DNA from: Streptomyces chryseus
Lineage (GTDB): Bacteria; Actinomycetota; Actinomycetes; Streptomycetales; Streptomycetaceae
Length of the DNA stretch: 64,000 nucleotides
Direction: 5' to 3'
Assembly (NCBI RefSeq): GCF_014650755.1
Contig: NZ_BMVO01000023.1
Coordinates: 43,657-107,656, forward strand
A program made the translations under genes and the position numbers. This document shows, in pieces, positions 8,001 through 15,884 of the stretch. Each line of letters opens with the position of its first letter. Within the stretch, counting starts at the first letter, position 1. Under the pieces are notes generated by a model. It saw only the letters and a program-made list of their open reading frames with translations, had not been told where the DNA came from and ran no database searches.

Positions 8001-9419
8001 GACTGCGGTGGGGCGGCCGGTCTCGGCGTCGTAGTCGATGTCGATGCGGTGGCCGGCGCGGTTCTCGATGGCGGTCAGCGGGTGGCCTGTGGCCGGGTGC
8101 GGAGCGAAGTGGAGGGTGCGGCCGGTGGCGGGATCGGTGATGCGGTAGGCGGCTTCGTCTGTGCCATCCCGGTGTAGTGGCCACCGCGGGCCGTATGACG
8201 GGTAGACGGCGTCGAGACTGTCCGGGCATGGGTAGGCGAGCAGCATGCCGTCCGCGCCGGCGAAGAGGATGTCGTTCTCGCCGACTTCCAGGTGCTGGTC
8301 GAGGGTGGCGGCCCAGGACGGTCCGAACCAGCCACCGGCCCCGTAGTTGGACAGGTGGGTGCGCTGCAGGATGAGGGGGAAGGCGCCGGGCAGGGTGAGG
8401 TCGGTGCGGGTGAGCGACATCTCGCCGGTGGCGATGTCGACAGGCTCACCGGTCTTGCACTTGTCGCCGTCCGAGCGGCATACGTCGTCCGGTCGGTTGT
8501 GGGCGTCGTCGCGACCCCGGCCTTCCTCGCGCAGGCGGCGGGCGCGTTCGGCGATCCGTCTGGCGGCGCTGCTGCTGCGGGTCGCCGCGGCGCCGGCTCC
8601 GCCGGTAGCGAGGCCGAGGAGCACGTCGGGACCGAGCCGGCCGACCCAGCGGGCTGGTTCGTTCTTCATCGTGTCCCAGTCAGCGATGGACTTCGCGAAC
8701 TCGGTCGGGTTCTGGACCCCGTACATGAGGCCGTCGGCCACGCTGGCCAGTTGCATCCCCCAGCGGGAGGGATGGGTCAGTGTGTCGGTAAGGCTACCCA
8801 AACCGTCGAGTCCTTCGTAGAAGCCTTTGGCCAGGTTCTTGCCGCCACCCAAGAGCTGCTTGAACCAGCCGGGCTCGTCCGGCGCGGCTCCGGCCGCCGC
8901 GTCCAGCTTCGGCTTGGCCACCCGGGCGGCCTCGTCCACCTGGGCACGCAACGCATTGAGCCTCGAGACGCAGCCGCCCATCGCCGCGCCGCCCGGGTCG
9001 GTCTCCGGCGGGCGTTGAGGAAGCGGGTCGTCACGGCGCTCGACGGCGGCGTTGTAGTCATCGACGTCACGCTGGTAGTTCTTGGACGCCTGCCGGGCCT
9101 CCGCCGCGTCCTCGATGATGGGCTTGGCTTTGCGCTGCGCCTCCTCCAGGACCTCGGAGTAATCGCGTACCGCCTTAGCAGCCTTGGCGAATTCGTCGTG
9201 TGCGGTGTCGAGAGTGTCGGGTATGTGGCGCACCTTGGAGCGGAAGTCCAGGGCGGTGGTGCCCTGCCACTCCTCCTCATCCACCGTCTTCAGGCGCATC
9301 TTGGCATCCTGGAAGGCGTCCGCATAGACGCTCAGCGTGATGTCCAGCGTCTGCAACTGCGTCACGTTGCCCGGTATCAGATCCTTGGGCGTGTCGTTTG
9401 CCCCGATGGTCTCGCTCAT
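5040..9419 (-). CDS. RHS/YD-repeat polymorphic toxin with WXG-like N-terminus
   Basis: A 1459-residue protein. Residues 1-150 are a helical WXG/LXG-like export domain (EEEWQGTTALDF near 50); a linker with a hydrophobic stretch follows; about 320-400 is a DUF6531-type RHS entry (GEPVDIATGEM); then come dozens of YD repeats (such as YDHTGRVLRTLGPDG) forming the RHS shell; the hyperconserved end (FPGQYADPETGLHYNNQRY...DPLGL) finishes near 1354. The last 105 residues are a variable toxin tip (GIPGVDDEDVAEYLEDMM, ending HDYYMDQLKE) of no recognised class. ATG 9419 is chosen because it overlaps the upstream stop as ATGA. Gene order suggests type VII (ESX-like) export and interbacterial toxicity; neither is shown. 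Confidence 0.88.
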   Translation of the reverse strand: MSETIGANDTPKDLIPGNVTQLQTLDITLSVYADAFQDAKMRLKTVDEEEWQGTTALDFRSKVRHIPDTLDTAHDEFAKAAKAVRDYSEVLEEAQRKAKPIIEDAAEARQASKNYQRDVDDYNAAVERRDDPLPQRPPETDPGGAAMGGCVSRLNALRAQVDEAARVAKPKLDAAAGAAPDEPGWFKQLLGGGKNLAKGFYEGLDGLGSLTDTLTHPSRWGMQLASVADGLMYGVQNPTEFAKSIADWDTMKNEPARWVGRLGPDVLLGLATGGAGAAATRSSSAARRIAERARRLREEGRGRDDAHNRPDDVCRSDGDKCKTGEPVDIATGEMSLTRTDLTLPGAFPLILQRTHLSNYGAGGWFGPSWAATLDQHLEVGENDILFAGADGMLLAYPCPDSLDAVYPSYGPRWPLHRDGTDEAAYRITDPATGRTLHFAPHPATGHPLTAIENRAGHRIDIDYDAETGRPTAVRHYGGYRVDIDTHPELPRITALRLDDTLLISYGYDEFGNLTTVTNSSDQPHRFTYDDADRITTWTDSNGSSFGYVYDHTGRVLRTLGPDGMWSGSFRYEPADRRTTYTDSLGHATVYEYDEHCKLTHTADPLGNRTTQQWTRDGRHLASITDALGHTTRFERDDVGNLTAVLMPDGSHATAVYNELNLPVLVTEPGGITWQYTYDQVGNRLSTTGPTGATTAYDYNETGHLSAVTDALGHTRWIQSNSAGLPMVVTNPDGNSICVTRDSLGRTCSITDALGSITRLSWTVEGKPLRREYNDGSLESWTWDGEGNLLTYTDQAGNTTRRTYTHFGLPASRTDPNGAEFRFSYDTELQLTSVTNPAGLTWSYTHDEAGHLAAETDFNGRSLKYIHDPAGRLVSRTNGAGETETFTRDPLGRVTAHAFSDNRVSTYAYAPTGQIAAMTNPDAVVDHIHDPLGRLLSETINGRTTSYTYDALGRRTSRTTPSGLISTWDYGTGPQPLALSNSAGHRLDFGYNVVGQEITRIFDDNAFLLQTWDAGGRLASQSIRNSNSAADPVQDRQYTYRPDGYLTQLIEHTTGTRRFTLSSAGRVTTVTGSDWSESYAYDTTGNVTSAITATTADTDGPRELSGTLLHRAGRTRFTYDAQGRLVRRTRRLLSGQTRHWTYSWNAEDRLAETTTPDGTRWRYIYDPTGRRIAKHRVDPVGEAAECIHFTWEGTRLAEQTAADGTVTSWDYTPGTHRPLVQTERRPRAIDPRLKWLTAGETSQDEYDSRFHAIITDLVGTPTELLNADGEIVWHYRTALWGSPLPAPTGRSDVDCPLRFPGQYADPETGLHYNNQRYFDPETARYLTPDPLRLGPADNHHAYVPNPYAGTDPLGLMCVKIGDADPASQQGNLPLLADKIAAHGDINKRGIPGVDDEDVAEYLEDMMAGSEGRKLRDTQSGTPRWAWWDDETGTMLIREGNNGTFMQPSRGHDYYMDQLKE

Positions 9420-9856
9420 CCGAATGCCCAGTCCTCGAAGTCCTGCTGCCAGCCGTCGGCCGTCTGCTCCCAACCGGGTTTCTCACTCGGCAGGTCGGGC
9501 TTGGTCTGCTCGTACACCCAACTGCTCGCTGCCCCGGATGGCAAAGAGGCCAGGTTCTCCTCGGTGGGTGTGAAGTTCTCGATCCCAAGCTTCTCGGCCT
9601 GCTCATAGGCGGCGATGGTCTCGTTGAGCTTCTCGACGATGATCTCGGCGAAGTCCACGAGCTGTCCCATGCCGTACTCCCAAGAGGAGAGGAAGCCCTC
9701 CACCGCGCCCTGGACCACGTCCGAGCCCGCGTGCTTCGCGCAAGAGGCGAGATCGCCCTTCTTGTCCCGGACGTCCTTGGCCGCGAGCATCGAATCCTCA
9801 AGTGGGTAAACGACTCGGCGCAGCGCCGATATCTCGACCTTGTAGCCGTCACTCAT
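9416..9856 (-). CDS. ESX/T7SS-associated helical partner protein
   Basis: 146 residues from ATG 9856 (MSDGYKVEISALRRVVYPLE), a helical protein of the size and character of ESX secretion-associated or WXG100-like partners, with a Trp-rich tail (WQQDFEDWAFG). It overlaps the upstream SseB-like gene by 8 bp and the RHS toxin gene by 4 bp (ATGA), so the three are translationally coupled. The likely role is a chaperone or co-secreted partner pairing with the WXG-like N-terminus of the toxin; this is inferred from size, helicity and position. An in-frame start further upstream would place 26 unrelated residues inside the neighbouring gene, so it was not used. Confidence 0.7.
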   Translation of the reverse strand: MSDGYKVEISALRRVVYPLEDSMLAAKDVRDKKGDLASCAKHAGSDVVQGAVEGFLSSWEYGMGQLVDFAEIIVEKLNETIAAYEQAEKLGIENFTPTEENLASLPSGAASSWVYEQTKPDLPSEKPGWEQTADGWQQDFEDWAFG

Positions 9857-10178
9857 CGGCGGCATCTTCCACACGGAGCGGAGCAAGCATCTCCGCGGGC
9901 AGCAGCTGCGGGTTCGCTCCAGCGAGGTCCACAACGAGCCCGTGTCCCTCAGGCAGGAGGGTCATCAAGTCCTCGCCCGTGGTGGAAAACCATTCACACG
10001 CCCCGGCGAAGCGTGCCAACTCCCCCGGCGACGAGAAAGCCGGTATCACCGCTGACTCCGGCTGGCCGATCGCCATGAAACCGGGACGCTCCGGACGCTG
10101 GAAGTACCAGCGCCCCCGCAACAAAGCCTCTCGCACAGCATCAGGAAGCTCCCCCGCCCCCGTGTCCTGATCACTCAT
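9849..10178 (-). CDS. SseB-like T7SS-associated protein
   Basis: 109 residues from ATG 10178 (MSDQDTGAGELPDAVREALL). The pattern of an aromatic strand (RWYFQRPERPGFMAIGQ), a turn, then SSPGELARFAG and LLPEGHGLVVDLAG matches the SseB N-terminal domain found in proteins encoded beside type VII secretion substrates in Streptomyces. It is first in a four-gene unit ending with the putative immunity gene. An ATG 9 nt upstream is possible; neither has a clear ribosome site. The role is unknown, perhaps secretion support or regulation of the cassette. Confidence 0.65.
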   Translation of the reverse strand: MSDQDTGAGELPDAVREALLRGRWYFQRPERPGFMAIGQPESAVIPAFSSPGELARFAGACEWFSTTGEDLMTLLPEGHGLVVDLAGANPQLLPAEMLAPLRVEDAADE

Positions 10179-10763
10179 GCAAAGCATCGAACATGATCGC
10201 GAGCAGGGCAGTCAACATGGCTTTAAGGCGCCCAAGGTCTGGGCCAGTCGGCACTTCGATGCGGCACTACCAGAATTACGACATAGACACCTGCACGCGC
10301 TGATAGCGCTTGAACGGCGTCATTCTGTGACTACTGCGGGCCTGCAGCCAACGGTGGGCCGTGCGGGTGCAGACCAACCGTACGGGGAAGCCATGCGCCA
10401 TGGAACAGCCCATGCCAGTCCGCACACAGTCCGCAAGACACCCGGTCAAGCCCGTCGCACCCCATCGCCAGCAATCGAGAAAAGACCAGGTCAGTGACCC
10501 ACAGAAGAGATCACTGCAGGTCACCAACCCGGCTAATTACTAGGAGACCAAGAAGGCCTGACCCACCCGGTCGCCTTCCCGGCACACCCGACAGCACCCG
10601 GCATCCGCGCGGAGCCGGGTGCTGTCGTCGTCCGCGAGCGGTCCGGGGGCCGGGGGTTTCCCGCGCGGCGGTCCCGTGCGGGTGATTTCCGGGGGCTCCG
10701 CGGCGTGTCCGGGTGACAGGTGCCGCTAGCACTGGTCCGTCCGTACGAGACGGAGGGACCCGT
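10179..10763. other. Intergenic stretch between toxin cassette and HNH nuclease gene
   Basis: No convincing gene lies in these 585 bp. Short open frames on both strands lack ribosome sites and normal codon bias. The first part is less GC-rich and contains the promoter region of the minus-strand cassette. A strong hairpin is at 10591-10625. No tRNA, integrase remnant or clear attachment repeat was seen, although this is where the accessory region meets DNA of ordinary composition. Confidence 0.5.
10591..10625. terminator. Strong hairpin in intergenic DNA
   Basis: A 12-bp perfect stem, ACAGCACCCGGC with GCCGGGTGCTGT, and an 11-nt loop. No gene ends directly before it on either strand, so it may be left from a lost gene. 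Confidence 0.6.
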
Positions 10764-11441
10764 ATGCGCAGGCTCAGCTTCCTCGTGTCCACACTCCTCA
10801 CCGCCACCGCCACCGCCACCGTCGTGGTCGTCGGAGCGGCGCCGGGCGCCGGCGCCGCGCCCGGTGACACGGTCAGCACCACCGTCGAGCAGGCCATCGA
10901 GAAACTGCCGGTCGCCGCCGAGGACAGCAGCGGGTACAACGCCGCGAGGTTCCGGCACTGGACCGACCCCGACCAGGACGGCTGCGACACACGGGCCGAG
11001 GTGATCATCGCGGAGGCGACCACTCCGCCCGCCGTCGACGGGCGGTGCACCATCACGGGCGGCGCGTGGCACTCGTACTACGACAAGCGGGACCACTCCG
11101 GCGCGGGCGCCCTCGACGTCGACCATCTGGTGCCGCTCGCCGAAGCCTGGCGCAGCGGGGCGTCGGCCTGGACCGCCGAGGAGCGGGAGCGGTTCGCGAA
11201 CGACCTGGGCGACCCGAGAGTGCTCGCCGCCGTGACGGCCTCCGAGAAGCGCCTGAAGGGGGACCGGGACCCGGCGCGGTGGGAGCCGTCCGACGACAGC
11301 GCGGACTGCCGGTACATCGCCGAGTGGGCGGCGGTGAAGGGGCGGTGGAAGCTGTCCCTGGACCCGGCCGAGCTGGCGGCGTTGCGGAACATGGTGGCGG
11401 AGTGCCCGACGGAGGAGATCTCGTACGAGATGGCGCTCTGA
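10764..11441 (+). CDS. Secreted HNH-family nuclease (GmrSD/DUF1524-like)
   Basis: 225 residues from ATG 10764, preceded by GGAGGG. The N-terminus is a signal peptide (MRRLSFLVSTLLTATATATV, then Ala-rich to about residue 35). The mature part holds the HNH core DVDHLVPLAEAW (about residues 115-127) and the later helix SEKRLKGDRDPARW followed by YIAEWAAVKGRWKLSLD, the pattern of secreted actinobacterial HNH/DUF1524 nucleases. The first His of DHLVPL is the expected general base and the nearby Asp the expected metal ligand. It probably degrades extracellular nucleic acid for nutrition. It has its own promoter region and no operon partners. Confidence 0.85.
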   Translation: MRRLSFLVSTLLTATATATVVVVGAAPGAGAAPGDTVSTTVEQAIEKLPVAAEDSSGYNAARFRHWTDPDQDGCDTRAEVIIAEATTPPAVDGRCTITGGAWHSYYDKRDHSGAGALDVDHLVPLAEAWRSGASAWTAEERERFANDLGDPRVLAAVTASEKRLKGDRDPARWEPSDDSADCRYIAEWAAVKGRWKLSLDPAELAALRNMVAECPTEEISYEMAL

Positions 11442-11484
11442 CGCGGCCCCGGCCGGGCGTCCGGCGGTGGTACGGGCCGGGCGC

Positions 11485-12687
11485 TCAGGCCGTCAGTTCC
11501 TCCTCCAGCCACGTCTTGCCCCGCGTCCGCGCCGTCAGGCGTACGCCCGCGAGCAGCGGGGCGAGGCGCTCCGCCTCCGCGCGCACGGCGGCCTTCGCGT
11601 CCCGGCCCACGTCCTCCAGGTAGCGGCAGACGATCGCGCCGGTGGCGTCCTGGGCCCAGCCGCCGACGATCCGGCCGTTCCACCACACGGAGGGGCCGAT
11701 GTTCCCCGCACGGTCGAAGAGGCGGGGCGCGTGCTCGCCGAGGTACCAGTCGCGGGTGTGCCAGCCCATCGGCGTCGAGTCGAGGGCGGGCAGCAGCGCG
11801 GCCCACGGCTCGGGCGCCGGCGGCGGGTCGAGGTCGTCGGGGAGCAGCAGGCCGGTGCCGCCGCCCTCCAGGTCGGCCTCCACCGCGCGCAGTGCGGCCA
11901 GGGCCCGCTTGACCTGCGTCTTGGTCCAGCCCGTCCACCAGCGCAGATCGTCCGCCGTGCCGGGGCCGAAAGCCCGTAGCCAGCGCCTGGCCAGCTCGGT
12001 CTCGGCCTCCAGGGTGTCCCACTCGGCCAGACCGTCGGGACACCACCGGGTCAGCGGTGACCAGCGGTACTGGTGGGACGTCCACGAGCCGCGCGGCCTG
12101 CCCCGTACGGCGAGCCCTTCGGCGGCGAGCAGGAGCAGCAGGCGGCTGGCGACCTTCTGGCGGCCCTCGTACGCCTTGCCCCGCGACAGGACGATCTCGG
12201 TGTTCAACCGGGGGTCGGCCGCGGCCAGTTCCGCCGCGGTGAGCTCGCCGCCGGCCTCCAGCGCGCCGAGCGCCGCCCGCTCGGCCCCGGCGAGCCACCG
12301 CGCGACGCCGGCCGCGTCGGCGGCGACGCCCGCGTCGGCCAGGACGTCCAGCAGCCTGCGGCGCTCGCGGGCGGCCACCTGGCGCGAGCACGCCGCCTGG
12401 ACGACGGGGGCGACGTCGAGGGAGGTGACGAACACCGTGCGGCGCATGGCGAGCAGCCGCAGCAGCGAGCGGTCCTCGTACAGCGCGCGCTCGACGTCCG
12501 CGACGGTGCCCGCCCGCATCCGCACCAGCGCGCCGAGGTGGACGGACGAGGGGTCGGTGCCGTGCAGCGCCACCAGGTCGCGCGCGACCTCCTCCGGGCC
12601 GTCCGCCCGTGCCTCCACCGCCAGCCGGTGCCGCCACGCCAGACGCGCTCTGCGCTCGGCCGTGTCCACCCGTGTCCGCTTGCCCAT
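11485..12687 (-). CDS. AlkZ-like winged-helix DNA glycosylase family protein
   Basis: About 400 residues from ATG 12687 (MGKRTRVDTAERRARL). The arrangement fits the HTH_42/AlkZ family of three winged helices: VARDLVALHGTDPSSVHLGAL near 35-55, SRLLLLLAAEGL in the middle, RWWTGWTKTQVKRAL further on, and a C-terminal WNGRIVGGW strand. Family members such as S. sahachiroi AlkZ and E. coli YcaQ remove crosslinked or alkylated bases; many Streptomyces paralogues are uncharacterised, so the substrate is unknown. It starts 11 bp after the NmrA-like gene stop, but TAGGGT exactly 7 nt before its ATG and no Shine-Dalgarno suggest it is also made from a leaderless transcript. Confidence 0.78.
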   Translation of the reverse strand: MGKRTRVDTAERRARLAWRHRLAVEARADGPEEVARDLVALHGTDPSSVHLGALVRMRAGTVADVERALYEDRSLLRLLAMRRTVFVTSLDVAPVVQAACSRQVAARERRRLLDVLADAGVAADAAGVARWLAGAERAALGALEAGGELTAAELAAADPRLNTEIVLSRGKAYEGRQKVASRLLLLLAAEGLAVRGRPRGSWTSHQYRWSPLTRWCPDGLAEWDTLEAETELARRWLRAFGPGTADDLRWWTGWTKTQVKRALAALRAVEADLEGGGTGLLLPDDLDPPPAPEPWAALLPALDSTPMGWHTRDWYLGEHAPRLFDRAGNIGPSVWWNGRIVGGWAQDATGAIVCRYLEDVGRDAKAAVRAEAERLAPLLAGVRLTARTRGKTWLEEELTA

Positions 12688-12694
12688 GGACCGG

Positions 12695-12700
12695 ACCCTA
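12695..12700 (-). promoter_or_regulatory. Candidate -10 box of leaderless AlkZ-like mRNA
   Basis: TAGGGT, then 7 nt, then ATG; it lies at the stop codon of the upstream gene. There is no ribosome site. Confidence 0.45.
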
Positions 12701-13579
12701 ACCGGCCAAGTGCCGGTGACTGTCCGGGTTCTCGCGGAGGAAATCGGCGAAGGCCGTGGCCGGGCGGCCGGTGAGGCGCGGCACGGCGTCGGAGACCTCG
12801 GCCAGCTCACCGTTCGCCATGGCCTCGTACGACGAGATCCACCCCTGGACCTGCCACGGCTCGGCGTGGAACCGCTCCCGTGAGGCGTACGCCTCCTCGC
12901 GCGTCTCCGGTGCGTAGGTGACCGTGCGGCCCGTGGCCCGGCTCAGCTCCTGGGCGATCTCGGCGAGCGACAGGGCCGCGGGACCGGTGAGGTCGTACGT
13001 GGCGCCGTCGTGACCGTGTTGGTCCTCCAGCTCGGCGAGGAGTACGGCGGCCGCCGCGTCCGCGATGTCGTCGTGCGCGACGGCCGAGACGCGCCCGTCC
13101 CCGGCCGGGCCCCGGATCACGCCGTCCTCGCCGGCCATGGCGGGGAACTCGGCCTGGTAGAAGCTGTCGCGCAGGAAGGTGTGGCGTACGCCGGTGGAGC
13201 GGATGTACTGCTCGGTGTGCCAGTGGTCGCGGGCGAAGGTGAACGTCGCGTCGGGCGACGCGCCCAGGAAGGACACGTACACGATCCGCTCGACGCCCGC
13301 CGCGAGGGCCGCGTCCACGGCGGTCTTGTGCCTGCGCACCCGGTCGGGGTTCTCGTGCGCGGAGACGAGGAAGAGCGTTCCCGCGCCGTCCACCGCCGCG
13401 CGCATGGCCTCGGCGTCGGCGTAGGAGGCGGGCGGCGCCTTCACCGCGCCGGGCAGGGCGGGCAGCCGGGCGGGGTCGCGGCCGAGGAGGAGCTGGGAGA
13501 CGCCGGCGCCGGCGAGGCGGCGGGCGACGGCTCCGCCGATCCGGCCGCTCGCTCCGGTGACGGCGATTGCTGGGGTCAT
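12698..13579 (-). CDS. NmrA-like NAD(P)-binding reductase
   Basis: 293 residues with a Rossmann nucleotide motif at the N-terminus (AVTGASGRIGGAVARRLAG, residues 6-24) and the atypical short-chain dehydrogenase pattern of NmrA/QOR2-type proteins (ERIVYVSFLGASPDATFTFA; TFLRDSFYQAEFP). Members are NAD(P)H quinone reductases or redox-sensing regulators; the substrate here is unknown. AAAGGA 8 nt before the ATG supports the start. It is followed 10 bp later by the AlkZ-like gene, so an operon is likely. Confidence 0.82.
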   Translation of the reverse strand: MTPAIAVTGASGRIGGAVARRLAGAGVSQLLLGRDPARLPALPGAVKAPPASYADAEAMRAAVDGAGTLFLVSAHENPDRVRRHKTAVDAALAAGVERIVYVSFLGASPDATFTFARDHWHTEQYIRSTGVRHTFLRDSFYQAEFPAMAGEDGVIRGPAGDGRVSAVAHDDIADAAAAVLLAELEDQHGHDGATYDLTGPAALSLAEIAQELSRATGRTVTYAPETREEAYASRERFHAEPWQVQGWISSYEAMANGELAEVSDAVPRLTGRPATAFADFLRENPDSHRHLAG

Positions 13580-13937
13580 GGGGCGTGTCCTTTGCTGCTG
13601 CGTGCCAAGTCCTGCGGTGCCGGCGGACGGCGGTGGCGACCGTCCTCTACAGCGTCAAGGGGACGCGGCCGGGGAGCATTCCTTCGTACGCCCATTGGCA
13701 CCAGCGCGCCCGGGCGGTCACCACGGCGGCGAGGCGGTCACCGGACCGGCGGGCGGGCGCGGGCCGCGCCGGGGGGCGGGGCTTCGGCAGTGCGCGAGCG
13801 GCCGCGCCGCCCGGGTTCGGCCGGGCACCTCGTGGCGGGCGGGGGTCCCGGCGTGGTGCGGGAGGCCCCCCGCCGCCCGGGCCCGGCGGCGCACCTCGTG
13901 GCGGGCGGGTACCCGGCCGGCGGCGGCACCCCGGGCG
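13580..13937. other. Non-coding stretch with a direct repeat
   Basis: 358 bp between two minus-strand genes with no supported gene. It contains two copies of the 19-bp GCACCTCGTGGCGGGCGGG (13825-13843 and 13891-13909), 66 bp apart, in very GC-rich sequence. It holds the promoter of the NmrA-like gene and the 3' flank of the LysR gene. Confidence 0.5.
13825..13909. repeat. Pair of 19-bp direct repeats
   Basis: Identical 19-mers begin at 13825 and 13891; the surrounding G/C-rich sequence is also partly similar, suggesting a local duplication. Confidence 0.6.
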
Positions 13938-14903
13938 TCACGCCACCGCGCCGCTGCCCGCGAGCAGGGGGCTTTCGTTGCGCAGGAGCCACTGCCGGTA
14001 TCCGGGGGCCCGCATCGCGGCGTCGCGATACGCGGCCTCCAGGTCGGCGTACACGCCGTCCGCCTCGGTGAAGCCCGGTCGCGTCACGAGCAGCAGCCGT
14101 ACGGCGAGCGGGTCGCCCCGCAGTGGGCGGATCGCCATGTCGTCGCGCGGCCCCGAGGTCGGCTACCAGGGTGCGACGGCCTCGCCCATCACGATGAGGG
14201 ACGTCGCCGTGTGGTAGTCCCCGCGCAGGACGGGCGGGTCGAGGCCGGCCGCGTCGAACACCCGCTGCACGCCGTCCCATTCGCCGTCCACCGTGGGGTC
14301 GATCATCCAGCGGTCGGCGGCCAGGTCGGTCAGCTCCACCACGGAGCGGCCGGCCGCCGGATGATCTCGTGACATCGCGATGAACTGCGGTTCCCGCTCG
14401 ACGAGTACGCGCTGGTCGAGACCGGCGGGGACCCGCAGGGCGAATCCCTCCACCTCGTGCACGAAGGCGACGTCGAGCTGTCCCGCCGCGAGCAGCCGCA
14501 GCAGCGTACCGGCCGATACGTCGACATGCAGGGAGGTGCCGGTCTCCGGGAGGCGCGTACGGAGCCTGCGCAGCCACCCGCCGATGACCCGGCTGGCGGT
14601 CGCCCCGATGCGCAGTTGCGGGCTCCCCGAGGAACGGGACGCGGCCGCTCGCGCGTCGGCCACCAGAGCGTTCATCTGCTCGACGAGCGGACGCGCCCTG
14701 CTGAGCACCGCGCGCCCCAGCGGCGTCGGCCGGCAGCCGGTGCGTTCGCGCGAGAACAGCTCCGCGCCCAGGGCGTTCTCGATCCGGCGGAGCTGCGTGG
14801 TCAGGGACGGCTGGCTCATTCCGAGCGTACGGGCGGCCTTGTGCAGGCTGCCCGTGTCGGCGATGGCGCACAACGCGCGAAGGTGCCTGACCTCAAGCTC
14901 CAT
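13938..14903 (-). pseudogene. snpR: LysR-type activator of snapalysin, interrupted by an in-frame amber codon
   Basis: From ATG 14903 a LysR protein reads HTH (LRALCAIADTGSLHKAARTLGMSQPSL split across residues 8-35) and the effector-binding domain up to ...MGEAVAPW, then meets TAG at 14165-14163. The same frame continues for 75 more codons (PTSGPRDDMAIRPL ... PLLAGSGAVA) to a stop at 13938, completing the roughly 320 residues normal for LysR proteins. A CAG-to-TAG change would explain it. The gene is divergent from snpA, and in Streptomyces the LysR gene at this position is the known snpA/mprA activator. The truncated 246-residue product keeps the HTH, so it may still bind DNA but probably lacks normal activation. 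Confidence 0.8.
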
Positions 14904-15098
14904 GCCTCGACCCTGAGGCGGCCCGCCTGAGCCACACCAGACTCCATAAGCACAGGAATCACTGCCAGTTTGGCGCGAGTTGGGCCGGGCGATGCGCTCG
15001 CGCTATCACCGGTTGACATCATGCGCGGCCGCGGCGGGGCCCCGACACTCTCCCTACCCAACCGTTTGACATGAACGGAACGAGTAGGAGCCCCCCAC

Positions 15099-15758
15099 AT
15101 GAAGACACGGCACCCCAGAGCCCTCCTCGCCACCGCCCTCGGCCTCGGTCTCGCCGCCGCGACCCTCGGCGCCGCCCCCGCGACGGCGGCGACTTCGAGC
15201 ACGTCCGGCACCTCCGGCACGTATTCCTCCTTCACCTCGTACGAGAGGTCCAAGGAGAACGCGGCCGCGAACAAGGCGTTCTTCGACGCCGTGCGGAAGT
15301 CGGTCGCCCAGAAGCGGGCGGCGAACCCCGGCGCCCAGGCCGTCACCGTCGTCTACTCCGCGGCGAGCGCGCCCAGCTTCCGCACACAGATAGCCAGGAG
15401 CACCCAGATCTGGAACAGCTCCGTCACCACCGTACGGCTCCAGGAAGGGTCCAACCCCGACTTCGTCTACCGCGAGGGCAACGACCCCCGTGGCTCGTAC
15501 GCCAGCACCGACGGGCACGGCAGCGGGTACATCTTCCTCGACTACCGCCAGAACCAGCAGTACAACTCGACCCGCGTGACCTCGCACGAGACCGGCCACG
15601 TGCTGGGTCTGCCCGACCACTACTCGGGGCCGTGCAGTGAGCTGATGTCCGGCGGCGGTCCCGGCACCTCGTGCCAGAACGCCACCCCGGACCAGCGCGA
15701 GCGCAGCCGCGTCAACCGGCTCTGGCAGAACGGCTTCGCCCCGGCCGCCACCTTCTGA
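15099..15758 (+). CDS. snpA: Snapalysin, secreted small neutral zinc protease (M7)
   Basis: 219 residues: a signal peptide (MKTRHPRALLATALGLGL, with AlaAla-rich cleavage near 30), a short propeptide and a metalloprotease domain. The zinc site is H163-E164-x2-H167-x5-D173 (HETGHVLGLPD), the aspzincin-type ligand set specific to snapalysin, with the following SGPCSELMSGGGPGTSC loop. It is exported and cleaves milk and other proteins after aromatic residues in known members. The divergent LysR gene is its expected activator, but that gene carries an amber codon. The 195-bp shared intergenic region should contain the operator. Confidence 0.96.
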   Translation: MKTRHPRALLATALGLGLAAATLGAAPATAATSSTSGTSGTYSSFTSYERSKENAAANKAFFDAVRKSVAQKRAANPGAQAVTVVYSAASAPSFRTQIARSTQIWNSSVTTVRLQEGSNPDFVYREGNDPRGSYASTDGHGSGYIFLDYRQNQQYNSTRVTSHETGHVLGLPDHYSGPCSELMSGGGPGTSCQNATPDQRERSRVNRLWQNGFAPAATF

Positions 15759-15805
15759 CCGGCCCGGCCGGTCCGGGCGGCCCCGGCCGGCCGCGCCACC
15801 CAGGT

Positions 15806-15836
15806 GCCCCGTACGTCCACGGACGTGCGGGGCGCC
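15806..15836. terminator. Hairpin between convergent snpA and the unknown gene
   Basis: Arms GCCCCGTACGTCC and GGACGTGCGGGGC pair with one G-U wobble; they lie between two gene ends. Confidence 0.6.
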
Positions 15837-15884
15837 GTCGCGCCGCCGCCGGGAGACCTGCCGCACCGGCTGCCCGCGCCGCCG

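Noticed and set aside
10177..10527. Short open frames on both strands after the toxin cassette
   Set aside because: No ribosome sites, poor codon bias, no recognisable domain; treated as non-coding.
10179..10763. Possible attachment site or tRNA scar at the right end of the accessory region
   Set aside because: No tRNA-like cloverleaf, no matching direct repeat at the left and no integrase gene in the window.
13010..14071. Plus-strand frame of 353 codons across the NmrA-like gene and the following gap
   Set aside because: It is the antisense shadow of the NmrA-like gene extended through repetitive GC-rich DNA; the product is low complexity.
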